Part shown: piece after piece, positions 34,661 through 43,776 of the stretch
Layout: every line of letters begins with the position of its first letter
Position numbering within the stretch: position 1 is the first letter of the stretch
Assembly: GCF_021049285.1 (NCBI RefSeq)
Contig: NZ_CP088017.1
Location: forward strand, 1,747,380 to 1,811,379
Source: Ruania halotolerans
GTDB taxonomy: Bacteria > Actinomycetota > Actinomycetes > Actinomycetales > Beutenbergiaceae
DNA length: 64,000 nt
Direction: 5' to 3'
The notes under the pieces: generated by a model
What the model was told of the DNA's origin: nothing
The model's database searches: none
The model's input: only the letters and a program-made list of their open reading frames with translations
Program-made: the position numbers and the translations under genes

Positions 34661-35679
34661 TCAGGTCGTACGGCCGGCAGCTCGCAGGCCGTGAGCACGT
34701 CTTCGATCAGGCGCAGGGTCGCAGCGCCCGACTCGGCGTCCACTGGGGACGGGGAACCACTGTCGATCGCGTCGATGAAGGCGCTCATGCCCCGCCGCAT
34801 CAGCACAGCGTTCTCGGCCGACATACAGGTGCGAATAGCGTCTGGATCGTCCATTGCGACGGGCGAGAGGAGGTCCGGCACGTGGTCGCCGCTGCCCAGC
34901 GAGGTGCGTGCCGGCGTGACCCCGAAACGTAGGGTGGCGGCATCGCCGAAGAGCTCCCCGCCCCAGCCGATGTTCCAGGGGTCGGCCTCATGGGCGGTGA
35001 AGTCGATCGCCACCACGGTGTCGGCGCAGCGCATCGTCACCGCCAAGGCATCCTCACCGGGACTGGGCGTCCCGCTCCGGCGAACCCTGGTAGCACGGAT
35101 CTCGTGCGGTTCACCGAGGAGCAACCTCAGCACGTCGACCAGGTGGCAGCCAGCCTCCATGAACGGCGTCACGACGTTGCTCGCGTCGGCGAACCAGTGG
35201 GTCATGCTGGCCCAGGCCTGGTGCGGGATCGCGGCGTGGAAGCGAGCCAGATAGAGGTCGCCCAACGCGCCGTCCTCGAGTGCCTGGCGGGTGCGCATGA
35301 CGGAGTCGGAGTAGCGCATGAAGAAGCCCATCTGGGTGAGGACATTGGCCTGCGAGGCGCGATCGGCTACCTCGGCCAACCGCGCGGAGGTCCGAGCACC
35401 TGTCTTCTCGATGAACACCGGCAGTCCGGCATCGATGGCGATCTCGGCAAAACCGGGCGCTTCATCGTTGCGCCCGTCCACCACCACGGCGCCGGCCCCG
35501 TGCAGCGCCTCGGCTGCGCTGTGCACGCTCTCGGCGTCGTACTTCTGGGCAAAACTCTGGGCGGCGGTGGCGTCGGGGTCGTACACACGAGTGATCCGCG
35601 CGCCGGGGTTCTCATGAGCCGCGCCGGCCCAGGCGTGGGCGTGAGGGTGGGTCACACCCAGGAATGCGACGTCAAGCAT
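34642..35679 (-). CDS. Gfo/Idh/MocA-family oxidoreductase (second of three), locus C
   Basis: The 345-residue protein begins MLDVAFLGVTHPHAHAWAG (Rossmann nucleotide-binding) and has the family strand VFIEKTGARTSARLAE, with EK retained but KP changed to KT. The C-terminal domain contains AGCHLVDVLRLLLGEP, the usual GxHxxD segment (GCHLVDVL). Function: NAD(P)-dependent oxidation of a sugar or cyclitol, substrate unknown. It starts 2 nt before the stop of the YesL-like gene region (35682) and is the fifth gene of the operon, preceding the G-rich gap. Confidence 0.88.
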   Translation of the reverse strand: MLDVAFLGVTHPHAHAWAGAAHENPGARITRVYDPDATAAQSFAQKYDAESVHSAAEALHGAGAVVVDGRNDEAPGFAEIAIDAGLPVFIEKTGARTSARLAEVADRASQANVLTQMGFFMRYSDSVMRTRQALEDGALGDLYLARFHAAIPHQAWASMTHWFADASNVVTPFMEAGCHLVDVLRLLLGEPHEIRATRVRRSGTPSPGEDALAVTMRCADTVVAIDFTAHEADPWNIGWGGELFGDAATLRFGVTPARTSLGSGDHVPDLLSPVAMDDPDAIRTCMSAENAVLMRRGMSAFIDAIDSGSPSPVDAESGAATLRLIEDVLTACELPAVRPDPLPTP

Positions 35680-35681
35680 CG

Positions 35682-36365
35682 TTACAGGTCACCTCTGCGG
35701 GGTTGGAGGGAAGTCATCGGTCGGGGGGTGGCCACGCGGCCCAGGTACAGCGCCAGGCCAGGGCCGAAGATCACGCCGACGAGCGGGACATGGATCACGA
35801 GGGTCACGGTGAGTGCCGCTCCCAGCAGCACGGCGAGGTGCCAGGGACCGAAACGTGTTGCTCGGCTCGTCGCACGTCTGACCAGCTCGGAACGCGCAAC
35901 ACCTGGATCCTCAGCCAGCTCGTGCACGCACGCGGCCAGCCACCAGACGGCGATCAAGAGCGCCGAGACATTGACGGCGTAGAACGCTCCCGCCGCCGAT
36001 ACCGGCTGACCGGCCAGGAACGCGAGGTTCAGCACGCTGATCGCGACCACGGCCACACTTGCTGGTCCGAGGAACCACGTGGTGGGAAGCGCGCGGCGGA
36101 CGTCCCTGGGCAGCTCCCGCCAGAGCCCGGTGACCCGGCCTTGTGAGGCCTTCAGCAGCAGCCGGGAACCGGCTCCGAGGGCGGGTACGGCGGTGATCAG
36201 GGGGAGTGCGAGCACGATCATCACGAGGCTGAGTCCGGCCAACCGGCTCACCGTTCGCAGCGCGTCCATGATGCGCTCAGGCAGGGGTGCTGGCTCAGCT
36301 GTCCGCCGGGGAAATCCTGCTGGGCGGCCGAGCATCTCCGCGAGGGTTTTCTCACGCCAACTCAA
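35682..36365 (-). CDS. YesL/DUF624-like membrane protein
   Basis: The roughly 227-residue protein has four or five hydrophobic segments (for example LAGLSLVMIVLALPLITAVPALGAGS) and a C-terminal GVIFGPGLALYLGRV. This layout is that of the DUF624 family found inside CUT1 importer operons (B. subtilis YesL); no biochemical role is established. The start is uncertain: TTG 36365 has GGGAGG about 8 nt upstream and overlaps the Gfo/Idh stop; ATG 36335 is the alternative. Confidence 0.75.
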   Translation of the reverse strand: MSWREKTLAEMLGRPAGFPRRTAEPAPLPERIMDALRTVSRLAGLSLVMIVLALPLITAVPALGAGSRLLLKASQGRVTGLWRELPRDVRRALPTTWFLGPASVAVVAISVLNLAFLAGQPVSAAGAFYAVNVSALLIAVWWLAACVHELAEDPGVARSELVRRATSRATRFGPWHLAVLLGAALTVTLVIHVPLVGVIFGPGLALYLGRVATPRPMTSLQPRRGDL

Positions 36366-37368
36366 CGGAGTGCCCTCCCGCGATGGACCGGTACGCCGCA
36401 TCCAGCGTGCGCATCGACTGCATCGAGTCCTCCACCGACACCAGCGGGCGAGCGTTCCCGGCAGCACAGTCGAGCGCGTGCGAGATCGAGCGGCTCACCG
36501 ACCGGTCGAACCAGTCCTCTTCCACGGCGATGACCTCATCGCCGCCGTGGCTGTCCCGTCGGCGAAGCACGTTGTCGCTGCCGGTCTCGATTGAGAGGCG
36601 GTTCTGCTCGGAAGTGAAGATCTCCTTGCGCCAGTCCCAGCCCGGGGCGCCCCAGAAGCCGACCAGGGTCATCATCGTGCCCGACTCGAACTCGACCACG
36701 ATGGTGGCGGTGTCTTCGCCCTTGTCGGGGTTGCCGGCGGCGAGCTGGGTCGCCGTCGCTGTCACTCGGCGCGCTGGTCCGAACCAGAAGTGCGCTAGAT
36801 CGATCAGGTGCGAGCCCGACTCGAACAGGCACCCGCCTCCGGTCATCGCTGGATTGCCACGCCAGTGATGCGGGGAGCGCAGGGCCGCGAGGTGGTCGCC
36901 GAGAATCTCGATGTGTGCCACCAGCCCGGCGCCCCAGAGTTGCTCAGCGAGCCCGTCGCGGACCCGCTCATGCACCGGATCGAAGCGCTGGTGATACTTG
37001 ACCATGAGGTTGCCGGCGGAGGCACGGTCTGCCTCGGCGACCTTGGTGGCTTCCTCCAGACCCAGCGCCATGGGTTTCTCGCAGAGGACGAAACGTCCCG
37101 CGTCGAGCACCTGGATCGCCTGGGGGGCGTGTAGCGCTACGGGCGTGACGAGGTCGACCAGCTGGACGTCGTCGTCGGCGAGGACGGTGTCAAGGTCGGG
37201 CGCAATCCGCTGGACCCCCCATCGTTCGGCCGCAGCGTGAGCAGCGTCGCGGTCAGGGTCGCAGATCCACGCGACGTCGGCGCGCTCCAGTTGTGCGTAG
37301 GCGGCGAGGTGGGACTGTGCGAAGGAGCCCGCCCCGATGACCGCCACCCGCACCCGCTCGGCGCTCAC
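36352..37368 (-). CDS. Gfo/Idh/MocA-family oxidoreductase (first of three), locus C
   Basis: The 338-residue dehydrogenase has the classical signature set: VRVAVIGAGSFAQSHLAAY for NAD(P) binding, FVLCEKPMALGLEEA with the EKP catalytic Lys, and GSHLIDLAHFWFGP for the GxHxxD substrate site. Of the three family members in this operon it alone keeps all catalytic residues. GTG 37368 overlaps the permease stop codon (GTGA). Likely substrate: a sugar, sugar acid or cyclitol imported by the adjacent transporter. Confidence 0.9.
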   Translation of the reverse strand: MSAERVRVAVIGAGSFAQSHLAAYAQLERADVAWICDPDRDAAHAAAERWGVQRIAPDLDTVLADDDVQLVDLVTPVALHAPQAIQVLDAGRFVLCEKPMALGLEEATKVAEADRASAGNLMVKYHQRFDPVHERVRDGLAEQLWGAGLVAHIEILGDHLAALRSPHHWRGNPAMTGGGCLFESGSHLIDLAHFWFGPARRVTATATQLAAGNPDKGEDTATIVVEFESGTMMTLVGFWGAPGWDWRKEIFTSEQNRLSIETGSDNVLRRRDSHGGDEVIAVEEDWFDRSVSRSISHALDCAAGNARPLVSVEDSMQSMRTLDAAYRSIAGGHSVELA

Positions 37369-38222
37369 TTGAGCCCCGTCGTGGCGATGCCACGGATCAG
37401 ATACCGCTGCCCGAAGACGAAGAAGATGAAGATCGGGACGAGGGATAAGACGGACATGGCGAACAGGGCTCCCCAGTCGGTGCCGCCGAGGTCGACGAAG
37501 AGCCGGATCGCCAGCGGCACAGTGAACAGATCGTTGTCGGTCAGGAAGACCAGCGGGCGGAAGAAGTCGTTCCAGGTCCAGATGAAGGAGAAGATGGCGG
37601 TGGTGGCCAGCGCCGGCACCACCAACGGCAGCATGATCCGCCAGTAGATCTGGAACGGCCCGCACCCGTCGATGGAAGCTGCCTCATCGATGTCACGGGG
37701 GATTCCGCGCATGAACTGCACCATCAAGAAGATGAAGAACGGGTCGGTCGCGAAGAATTTCGGCACCGTCAGCGGGAGGAAGGTGTTCAGCCACCCGAGT
37801 TCCGAGAACAAGATGTACTGCGGAACGATCGTGACGTGCTCGGGGAGCATGATCGTCACGAGCATGATTCCCATGAAGAGTGCCTTGAGCCGGAATCTCA
37901 TCCGTGCGAACGCGAACGCCGTCAAAGAACAGGCGATCAGGTTCCCCATAATCACCGAGCCGGTGACGATGAAACTGTTCCGGAAATAGATTGCGAAAGA
38001 ATTCTGCTGGGCATCCCAGCCACGAACGTAATTGGCGAGCGTCGCATCGGTCAGCGCCAGTCCGGCGCTGGTGAAGATGTTCTCGTTCTCGCGCAGCGAG
38101 CTGACCAACATCCACAACAGCGGGTAGAGCATCCCGACGGCGAGCGTGATCAGCAGCACGTGCATCGCGACTCGACGCGCCGGCGGCTTGGTACGGGCGG
38201 TGACTGCGGTCTCGGCGCTCAT
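37365..38222 (-). CDS. carbohydrate ABC transporter permease (MalG type), locus C
   Basis: The 285-residue membrane protein carries the CUT1 EAA loop (DIDEAASIDGCGPFQIYWRIMLPLVVP) and ends IATTGLK. ATG 38222 overlaps the stop of the MalF-like gene by 4 nt. Its ATPase partner is not encoded here. Confidence 0.93.
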   Translation of the reverse strand: MSAETAVTARTKPPARRVAMHVLLITLAVGMLYPLLWMLVSSLRENENIFTSAGLALTDATLANYVRGWDAQQNSFAIYFRNSFIVTGSVIMGNLIACSLTAFAFARMRFRLKALFMGIMLVTIMLPEHVTIVPQYILFSELGWLNTFLPLTVPKFFATDPFFIFLMVQFMRGIPRDIDEAASIDGCGPFQIYWRIMLPLVVPALATTAIFSFIWTWNDFFRPLVFLTDNDLFTVPLAIRLFVDLGGTDWGALFAMSVLSLVPIFIFFVFGQRYLIRGIATTGLK

Positions 38223-39178
38223 CGGTCACCATCCGCGTAGAAGACCCAGTATCGGGAAAGCACGAAGTTGATGCCAGTGATTGCGGCGATGACCACGAGT
38301 AGCACCCACGCCATGGCGGAGGCATATCCCATGTCGAAGTTGGCGAATCCCTGCTGGTAGAGGTACAGCGTGTAGAACAATGTCGAATCTGCTGGACCGC
38401 CCTGACCGTTGCTGACGATGTAGGCGGGGACGAATGCTTGGAAGGCGTAGATCGTCTGCAGGATGAAGTTGAAGAAGACGATGGGTGTCAGGAGCGGAAT
38501 CGTGATGCTGAGGAATCGACGGACGCGTCCGGCACCGTCGACTTCTGCCGCCTCGTAGTACGAGCGTGGGATCTGGCGCAGGCCGGCGAGAAAAATGATC
38601 ATCGGCGAACCGAAGGTCCACACGTTCAGCGCGATGATGGTCATCAAGGCGGTGTCAGGGTTACCGACCCAACTGTGCGTGGTGTCGATGCCGAGGGCGC
38701 CGAGCGCGCCATTCACGAGACCGTCGCTACCGAAGACGGTCCGCCACAATACGGCGACCGCGACACTGGTCCCGATGAGGGAGGGAAGGTAGAAGACCGC
38801 GCGGTAGATGGCGATTCCGGCGATCGCTCGGTCGAGCAACATCGCTAGTGCGAGTGCGAAGATCAATTGGAGCGGGACCGAGACGAGCACGTAGGTGGCG
38901 GTGACCACGACCGAGCTGAGGTAGCGCGGGTCGCTGGTGAACATCCGCACGAAGTTGTCCAGGCCGATGAAGTTCGGGTCCTGGAGAAAGTTGTAATCGG
39001 TCATGGACAAGTACAGCGAGGCGGCCATCGGCCCCATGACGAACACGAGCAAGCCGATCAGCCAGGGGCTGAGGAAGAGGTAGGGCGCGAGGGCTCGCCG
39101 TCTGCGCGAGTGGGGCGTTGAGGGGGGCCGGAGCGTCGGCGTCGGCATGCGCCGCTTCTCCTCGGTGAGTGAGCTCAT
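38219..39178 (-). CDS. carbohydrate ABC transporter permease (MalF type), locus C
   Basis: The 319-residue membrane protein has an Arg-rich N-terminus, six helices and an EAA-type loop (SYYEAAEVDGAGRVRRFLSITIPLLTP). ATG 39178 has AGGAG 8 nt upstream. It is the first gene of an eight-gene leftward operon that is divergent from the XylR-like regulator. Confidence 0.93.
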   Translation of the reverse strand: MSSLTEEKRRMPTPTLRPPSTPHSRRRRALAPYLFLSPWLIGLLVFVMGPMAASLYLSMTDYNFLQDPNFIGLDNFVRMFTSDPRYLSSVVVTATYVLVSVPLQLIFALALAMLLDRAIAGIAIYRAVFYLPSLIGTSVAVAVLWRTVFGSDGLVNGALGALGIDTTHSWVGNPDTALMTIIALNVWTFGSPMIIFLAGLRQIPRSYYEAAEVDGAGRVRRFLSITIPLLTPIVFFNFILQTIYAFQAFVPAYIVSNGQGGPADSTLFYTLYLYQQGFANFDMGYASAMAWVLLVVIAAITGINFVLSRYWVFYADGDR

Positions 39179-39376
39179 TGTTGTTGCTCCTGGGATCGCG
39201 GGAGATTCACCAGGCTGAGCGCGACCACTCCGGCGCGTCGGCCTGGCTGCTTCTCGGTCGGCATGCGGGGCCGACCGGTGTGATCAAGGAAGGGATACGT
39301 CGTCGTCGTTGACCTCCTGACATCCACGCTAGGCAGCCGTCCGTGGCAAGACCATGCGTCATTGCGCAGCGTTCCG

Positions 39377-39382
39377 TAGAAT
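39377..39382 (+). promoter_or_regulatory. -10 element of leaderless regulator transcript
   Basis: TAGAAT ends 6 nt before the ATG at 39389, with a T-rich spacer and no ribosome site. The 210-nt divergent gap 39179-39388 must also hold the importer promoter and an operator, but I see no clear palindrome in it. Confidence 0.5.
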
Positions 39383-39388
39383 TTTTAC

Positions 39389-40567
39389 ATGGTCAGTGAC
39401 GCCCGATCCACGCACGTTGCGCTGCTCGTGGAGACCTCCAACGCCTACGCGCGTGGTCTGCTGCGCGGAGTGCACGAGTACGTGGCCGCGCACCGGGACT
39501 GGTCGCTGTACCTGGTGGAGCACTCCCGGCTGGATACCGACTTTTCCTGGCTGGAGGGCTGGCATGGGCACGGGGTCCTGGCGCGGATCGAGAATCCAGA
39601 GACCGCGGCCTTCATCCGGCGGCTCGGTCTACCCACGGTCGACCTGAGCGCCGGCCGGCTGTTGCCTGAGCTACCTGGCGCCGAGACCGACGATGACCAC
39701 ATCGCACGCTGGGCGGTGGAGCACTTCGCTGAGCGCGGCATCACGAACTACGCCTTCTGCGGCGATCCGCGGTACGGGTGGTCGGTCAAACGGGGGAGCG
39801 GGTTCACCGAGCACGCCGACCGGCACGGCTCACCCGCGCACGAGTTCACGATGCGACCCACCGGCACCCGCGCCGCTGACCGGGACCGACTCGCGCGCTG
39901 GCTGACGGGCTTGCCCAAGCCGGTCGGCGTACTCGCCTGTTACGACATCGCGGGCCATGAAGTGCTGGAAGCATGCAAGGTCGCCGATCTCGCCGTTCCC
40001 GATGAGATCGCCGTGATCGGTGTCGACAACGACGAGTTGCTCGGCACGCTCTCCTCCCCGGCCCTGTCCAGCATCGAGCCGGACACTCGCCGCACGGGCT
40101 ACCTGGCCGCTGAGCTGCTCGACCGGATGATGGCCGGTGAACACGTCGAACCCGGGCTTCGTCTCATCCCGCCCGTGCGCGTGGTCGCCCGGCAGTCCTC
40201 GGACCTGCTGTCGGTCGAGGATGAGCTCGTCGCTCACGCCCTGCGCTACATCCGAGATCGTGCGGACGTGAATGTCACCGTGCCGGAGGTGCTGAGGGAA
40301 GTGGGTCTGTCCCGCCGTGCGCTCGACCTGCGGTTCGTCAAGCAGGTCGGGCGCACGGTGCACGCCGAGATCCTTCGGGTCCGGATGAACCGGGTGGCCG
40401 AGCTGCTGGTCTCCACCGACTGGACACTCACCCGGATCGCGGAGCGCCTGGACTTCAAGCACGCCGAGTACATGGGCGCGGCCTTCAAGAAGCAGCTGGG
40501 CCGCTCACCGGGCCGCTATCGGCGCGACGTCACCGGATCCATCGCCCGGCAGGACGGGTGGCGCTAA
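39389..40567 (+). CDS. XylR-like regulator (LacI-type sensor plus AraC-type DNA-binding domain), locus C
   Basis: The 392-residue protein starts directly with a periplasmic-binding-protein-like sensor (HVALLVETSNAYARGLLRGVHEY; IAVIGVDNDELL) and ends with an AraC double helix-turn-helix (VTVPEVLREVGLSRRALDLRF; LTRIAERLDFKHAEYMGAAFKKQLGRSPGRYR, about 285-385). This is the E. coli XylR architecture, normally a sugar-responsive activator. It is divergent from the locus C importer/dehydrogenase operon and probably activates it. It is separated by only 22 nt from the convergent locus D operon. Confidence 0.92.
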   Translation: MVSDARSTHVALLVETSNAYARGLLRGVHEYVAAHRDWSLYLVEHSRLDTDFSWLEGWHGHGVLARIENPETAAFIRRLGLPTVDLSAGRLLPELPGAETDDDHIARWAVEHFAERGITNYAFCGDPRYGWSVKRGSGFTEHADRHGSPAHEFTMRPTGTRAADRDRLARWLTGLPKPVGVLACYDIAGHEVLEACKVADLAVPDEIAVIGVDNDELLGTLSSPALSSIEPDTRRTGYLAAELLDRMMAGEHVEPGLRLIPPVRVVARQSSDLLSVEDELVAHALRYIRDRADVNVTVPEVLREVGLSRRALDLRFVKQVGRTVHAEILRVRMNRVAELLVSTDWTLTRIAERLDFKHAEYMGAAFKKQLGRSPGRYRRDVTGSIARQDGWR

Positions 40568-40589
40568 CCCTCTCAAGCGCCAGGTCGCG

Positions 40590-41537
40590 TTACCCCTTCA
40601 ACCCGGTCTGGGCCAGGCCCTCGATGAACTGACGCTGCGCGAGCGCGAAGATCACCAGCACGGGGATCACCGTCATCGTGGCCGCGGCCAGCTGGACGTT
40701 CCACATCGCGCCGCCGTAGGCGTCGGTGTAGCGCGTCAGTGCCTGGGGCAGGGTGAACAGTTCGGGTGTCTGCAGAAACACGGTCGGCTCGAGGTAGAGG
40801 TTCCAGACGTGCTGGAAGGTGAAGATGGCCACGGCGGCCATGGCGGTGCGGGCCAGCGGCATCGCGATGAGCCGCCAGATGCGCCACCGGCCGAGGCCGT
40901 CCAGGCGTGCCGCCTCCTCCAGTTCCACCGGCAATGTGATGAAGAACTGCCGCATGATGAACGTGGCGAGCACGCTGGGCGCACCGAAGGTGGTGGCCAG
41001 CAGGAGCGGCCAGTGCGTATCGACCATGCCCCAACTGTTGAACATCTGGAACAACGGCACGATGGTCACCTCGCTCGGGATCAGCAACCCGATGAGCACC
41101 ACGAGGAAGAGCACGTTCTGGCCGCGGAACTTGATCCGTGCGAAGGCGTACCCGGCCATCGCGGAGATCAGCATCGTGCCCAGCGTCACGAATGCGGCGA
41201 TGTAGACGCTGTTGAAGTACTGGCGCACGAACGGCTGCAGGGTGAACGCATCCGCGTAGGCCGCGAAGGTCGCCTCTGTGGGCCATAGCGACGGCGGGAA
41301 CGCGAAGATCTCGCTGACCGGCTTCAATGATGAGGTGATCATCCACCAGGTGGGCATCACGAACGGGATCGCAAGCAGGCTCAAGGCAGCGAAGAACACG
41401 ATCTTTCGCCACCGCGGCGTGTGGTTCGCACCGGGCCCGCGCGATCTCGCGGCACCGGGGGCAATGCCCGGTGAGTTCGCCCCACCGGTCCCGGGCGCAA
41501 GCGCGACGGCCGGGGCGCTGTTGGACTCAGTTCTCAT
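40590..41537 (-). CDS. carbohydrate ABC transporter permease (MalG type), locus D
   Basis: The 315-residue membrane protein has a long polar Gly/Ala/Pro-rich N-terminus (about 45 residues) before helix 1, the EAA loop (ELEEAARLDGLGRWRIWRLIAMPL) and a C-terminal TGLKG. It overlaps the MalF-like gene by 11 nt. It is the last gene of the locus D operon. Confidence 0.92.
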   Translation of the reverse strand: MRTESNSAPAVALAPGTGGANSPGIAPGAARSRGPGANHTPRWRKIVFFAALSLLAIPFVMPTWWMITSSLKPVSEIFAFPPSLWPTEATFAAYADAFTLQPFVRQYFNSVYIAAFVTLGTMLISAMAGYAFARIKFRGQNVLFLVVLIGLLIPSEVTIVPLFQMFNSWGMVDTHWPLLLATTFGAPSVLATFIMRQFFITLPVELEEAARLDGLGRWRIWRLIAMPLARTAMAAVAIFTFQHVWNLYLEPTVFLQTPELFTLPQALTRYTDAYGGAMWNVQLAAATMTVIPVLVIFALAQRQFIEGLAQTGLKG

Positions 41538-42471
41538 AGAAAACCCACCTCTTGCGCAGCTGCCACTGCACGATCGTCAGCACGAGCACGATGAGGAACA
41601 GCAGCACCGCGAGGGTGGAGCCGTAGCCGAACGCGTGGAAGTCGAAGGACTGCTGGACCAGGTAGTAGACGAGCACGGTGGTGGAAATTCCCGGCCCACC
41701 TTGGGTGAGTACGGCCACGAGCGCGTAGACCTGCAGCGAACCCACGATGGTGATGATCGACGTCAACATGATCATCGGGGAGATCAGCGGCAACGTGATC
41801 GAGGTGAACAGACGGCGGTTGCTCGCCCCGTCGATGCGTGCGGCCTCATACAACTCACCCGGCACGCCCTGCAAGGCGGAGAGGAAGAGCACCATGTTCA
41901 GGCCCACGTTCTTGAAGACCTGCACCACGATGACGGCGAGCATGGCCCCCCAGCCTTCCCGGAGCCAGTTCGGCCCGTCCACGCCGAGCAATGACAGAAG
42001 GCCGTTGATCCCGCCGTCATTTTGCAGCAGGAAGCCCCACACGATGGTCCAGGCAACCAGGGAGATCACCACGGGGGAGAAGAACAGGGTACGAAATGCC
42101 GTGATGCCGCGCCATTTGCGGTTCAGCAGCACGGCCAGCAGCAGCGCGAGGCTGAGGTTGAAGACGACCAGGCCGAGGGAGAACACCGCCGTCGCGCGCA
42201 GCACGGGGACCAGATCGGGGTCGTTGAAGAGCTTCTCCACGTTCTCCAGGCCCACGAAGGTGAACGTGTCGGCGAGCACGTTCCACTCGTGGAAGGAGTA
42301 ATAGACGATCAAACCCAGCGGTACCAGGACAAAGAGGATGATTCCCAGCAGCTGTGGCGCGATGAACAGGTATCCGGTCCACGCGTCCCGGCGCACGTAC
42401 GCGGGCGTGCGTCTGCGTTCCGTGGTGCGCCCGGGTGCAGGACCCGGGCGCACCGAGGCGGGCGAAGTCAC
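41527..42471 (-). CDS. carbohydrate ABC transporter permease (MalF type), locus D
   Basis: The 314-residue membrane protein has a basic, Pro-rich N-terminus, six helices and an EAA-type loop (ELYEAARIDGASNRRLFTSITLPLISP). It begins 4 nt after the binding-protein stop codon. It pairs with the MalG-like subunit to form the channel. Confidence 0.93.
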   Translation of the reverse strand: MTSPASVRPGPAPGRTTERRRTPAYVRRDAWTGYLFIAPQLLGIILFVLVPLGLIVYYSFHEWNVLADTFTFVGLENVEKLFNDPDLVPVLRATAVFSLGLVVFNLSLALLLAVLLNRKWRGITAFRTLFFSPVVISLVAWTIVWGFLLQNDGGINGLLSLLGVDGPNWLREGWGAMLAVIVVQVFKNVGLNMVLFLSALQGVPGELYEAARIDGASNRRLFTSITLPLISPMIMLTSIITIVGSLQVYALVAVLTQGGPGISTTVLVYYLVQQSFDFHAFGYGSTLAVLLFLIVLVLTIVQWQLRKRWVFYEN

Positions 42472-42475
42472 GGCG

Positions 42476-43765
42476 TCAGTTCTCCAGCAGGGGTGCGATG
42501 GCGGTGCAGGTCTGATCGAGCACGGCCGGGATGTCGGCGTCGGCGGTCCACAGGGCGTCGAGTGAGGAACGCACCTCTTGGCCGATCTCGGCGGAGTCGG
42601 TATGGCTGGGACGCACCTGACCGGTCTCGATCCCAGGGATCACCACGTTCTCGATCTGCTCCGGGCTCAAGAGCGGGTTGGCCTCGGCGAGGACGTCCAC
42701 GGTCAGCAACGACTCCCGCGGCGGCGGGAAGTACTGAGCCAGCTGCTCGGCATTCTCCGGGTTGCTGAAGTAGGCCAGGAATCCGGCCGCGGCCTCCGGG
42801 TGCTCACTCTGGCTGAGCACTCCGATGCCGGCCTGGCCGGTGACCGAGTACTCGCCGTCCGGCCCCTGGGGCAACGGCAACAGGTCCCAGTCGAAGCCGT
42901 CCTCGGGCAGCAGGTTGGTGCGTGAGATCTGCGTGACGGTGAAGGCGGCCTCACCGGCGAAGAAGTCCGCGGTGGTGCCTGGTCCGGGCATCGATTCCTG
43001 ATCGAAGGCCGCCTCATGCAGGAACGCGAACGCCTCAGCCATCTCGGGCTCATTGAACGTGCACTGAGCACCGTCCTCGCTCCACGGCGCCGCGCCCCAG
43101 CCGTTCCACACGGTGCTGAGGTAGTCCCAGTTGAGGTAGTCGAAATCGCGGATCACGAAACCGGATTCGCCGGTCTCCTCAGCCACCGTCGACCCGGCTG
43201 CGCTGACGTCCTGCCAGGTCCAGCTGCCCTCGGACAGCATCTCCTGCGCCGTCGGAAGGCCGGCCTCGGCGAGCAGGTCGTTGTTCACGAAGGTCACGAA
43301 CGGTGAGGTGCTGAACGGGTAGGCGATGAGCTCGCCCTCGTTCATCCACAACTCGGTGGCACTGGGGGAGAGGTCCTCGAGTGCATAACCCTGCGTGTTC
43401 TCCAGTGTGTCCGTCAGCGACATGAGCGCGCCACTGGCCACGAAGTCCGGAGCCGCATTCTCCAGCACCCACGCCAGATCCGGAGCGTTTCCTCCGGCGA
43501 TCTGGGTGGTCACCGTGGAGGTGTAGTCATCGAAAGGCAACGGGTCGAACGTGATGGAGTCGATCTCGGGGTGCTCGGCGATGTACTCGTCGGCGATCGA
43601 GTTGAACAGCTCCAGATGGTCCTCGTTGGAGGTCCAGATGGTCATCCGCAGATCGATGTTCTCTGTCGCCTCACCTGAACTCTCGCCGCCGCCAGAGCAG
43701 GCGGCGAGAACGAGTGAGCCGACTGCCGCCAGGGTGATCCCTGTCAGCGTCCTTGCTGATCGCAT
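42476..43765 (-). CDS. sugar-binding lipoprotein of ABC importer, locus D
   Basis: The 429-residue family 1 binding protein has signal MRSARTLTGITLAAVGSLV and lipobox LAAC near residue 23, then IDLRMTIWTSNEDHLELFNSIADEYIAEHPEI. It lies 11 nt after the FAD-oxidoreductase gene, so importer and oxidoreductase are one operon led by the LacI gene. Confidence 0.93.
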   Translation of the reverse strand: MRSARTLTGITLAAVGSLVLAACSGGGESSGEATENIDLRMTIWTSNEDHLELFNSIADEYIAEHPEIDSITFDPLPFDDYTSTVTTQIAGGNAPDLAWVLENAAPDFVASGALMSLTDTLENTQGYALEDLSPSATELWMNEGELIAYPFSTSPFVTFVNNDLLAEAGLPTAQEMLSEGSWTWQDVSAAGSTVAEETGESGFVIRDFDYLNWDYLSTVWNGWGAAPWSEDGAQCTFNEPEMAEAFAFLHEAAFDQESMPGPGTTADFFAGEAAFTVTQISRTNLLPEDGFDWDLLPLPQGPDGEYSVTGQAGIGVLSQSEHPEAAAGFLAYFSNPENAEQLAQYFPPPRESLLTVDVLAEANPLLSPEQIENVVIPGIETGQVRPSHTDSAEIGQEVRSSLDALWTADADIPAVLDQTCTAIAPLLEN

Positions 43766-43776
43766 GGTGTCTCCTT

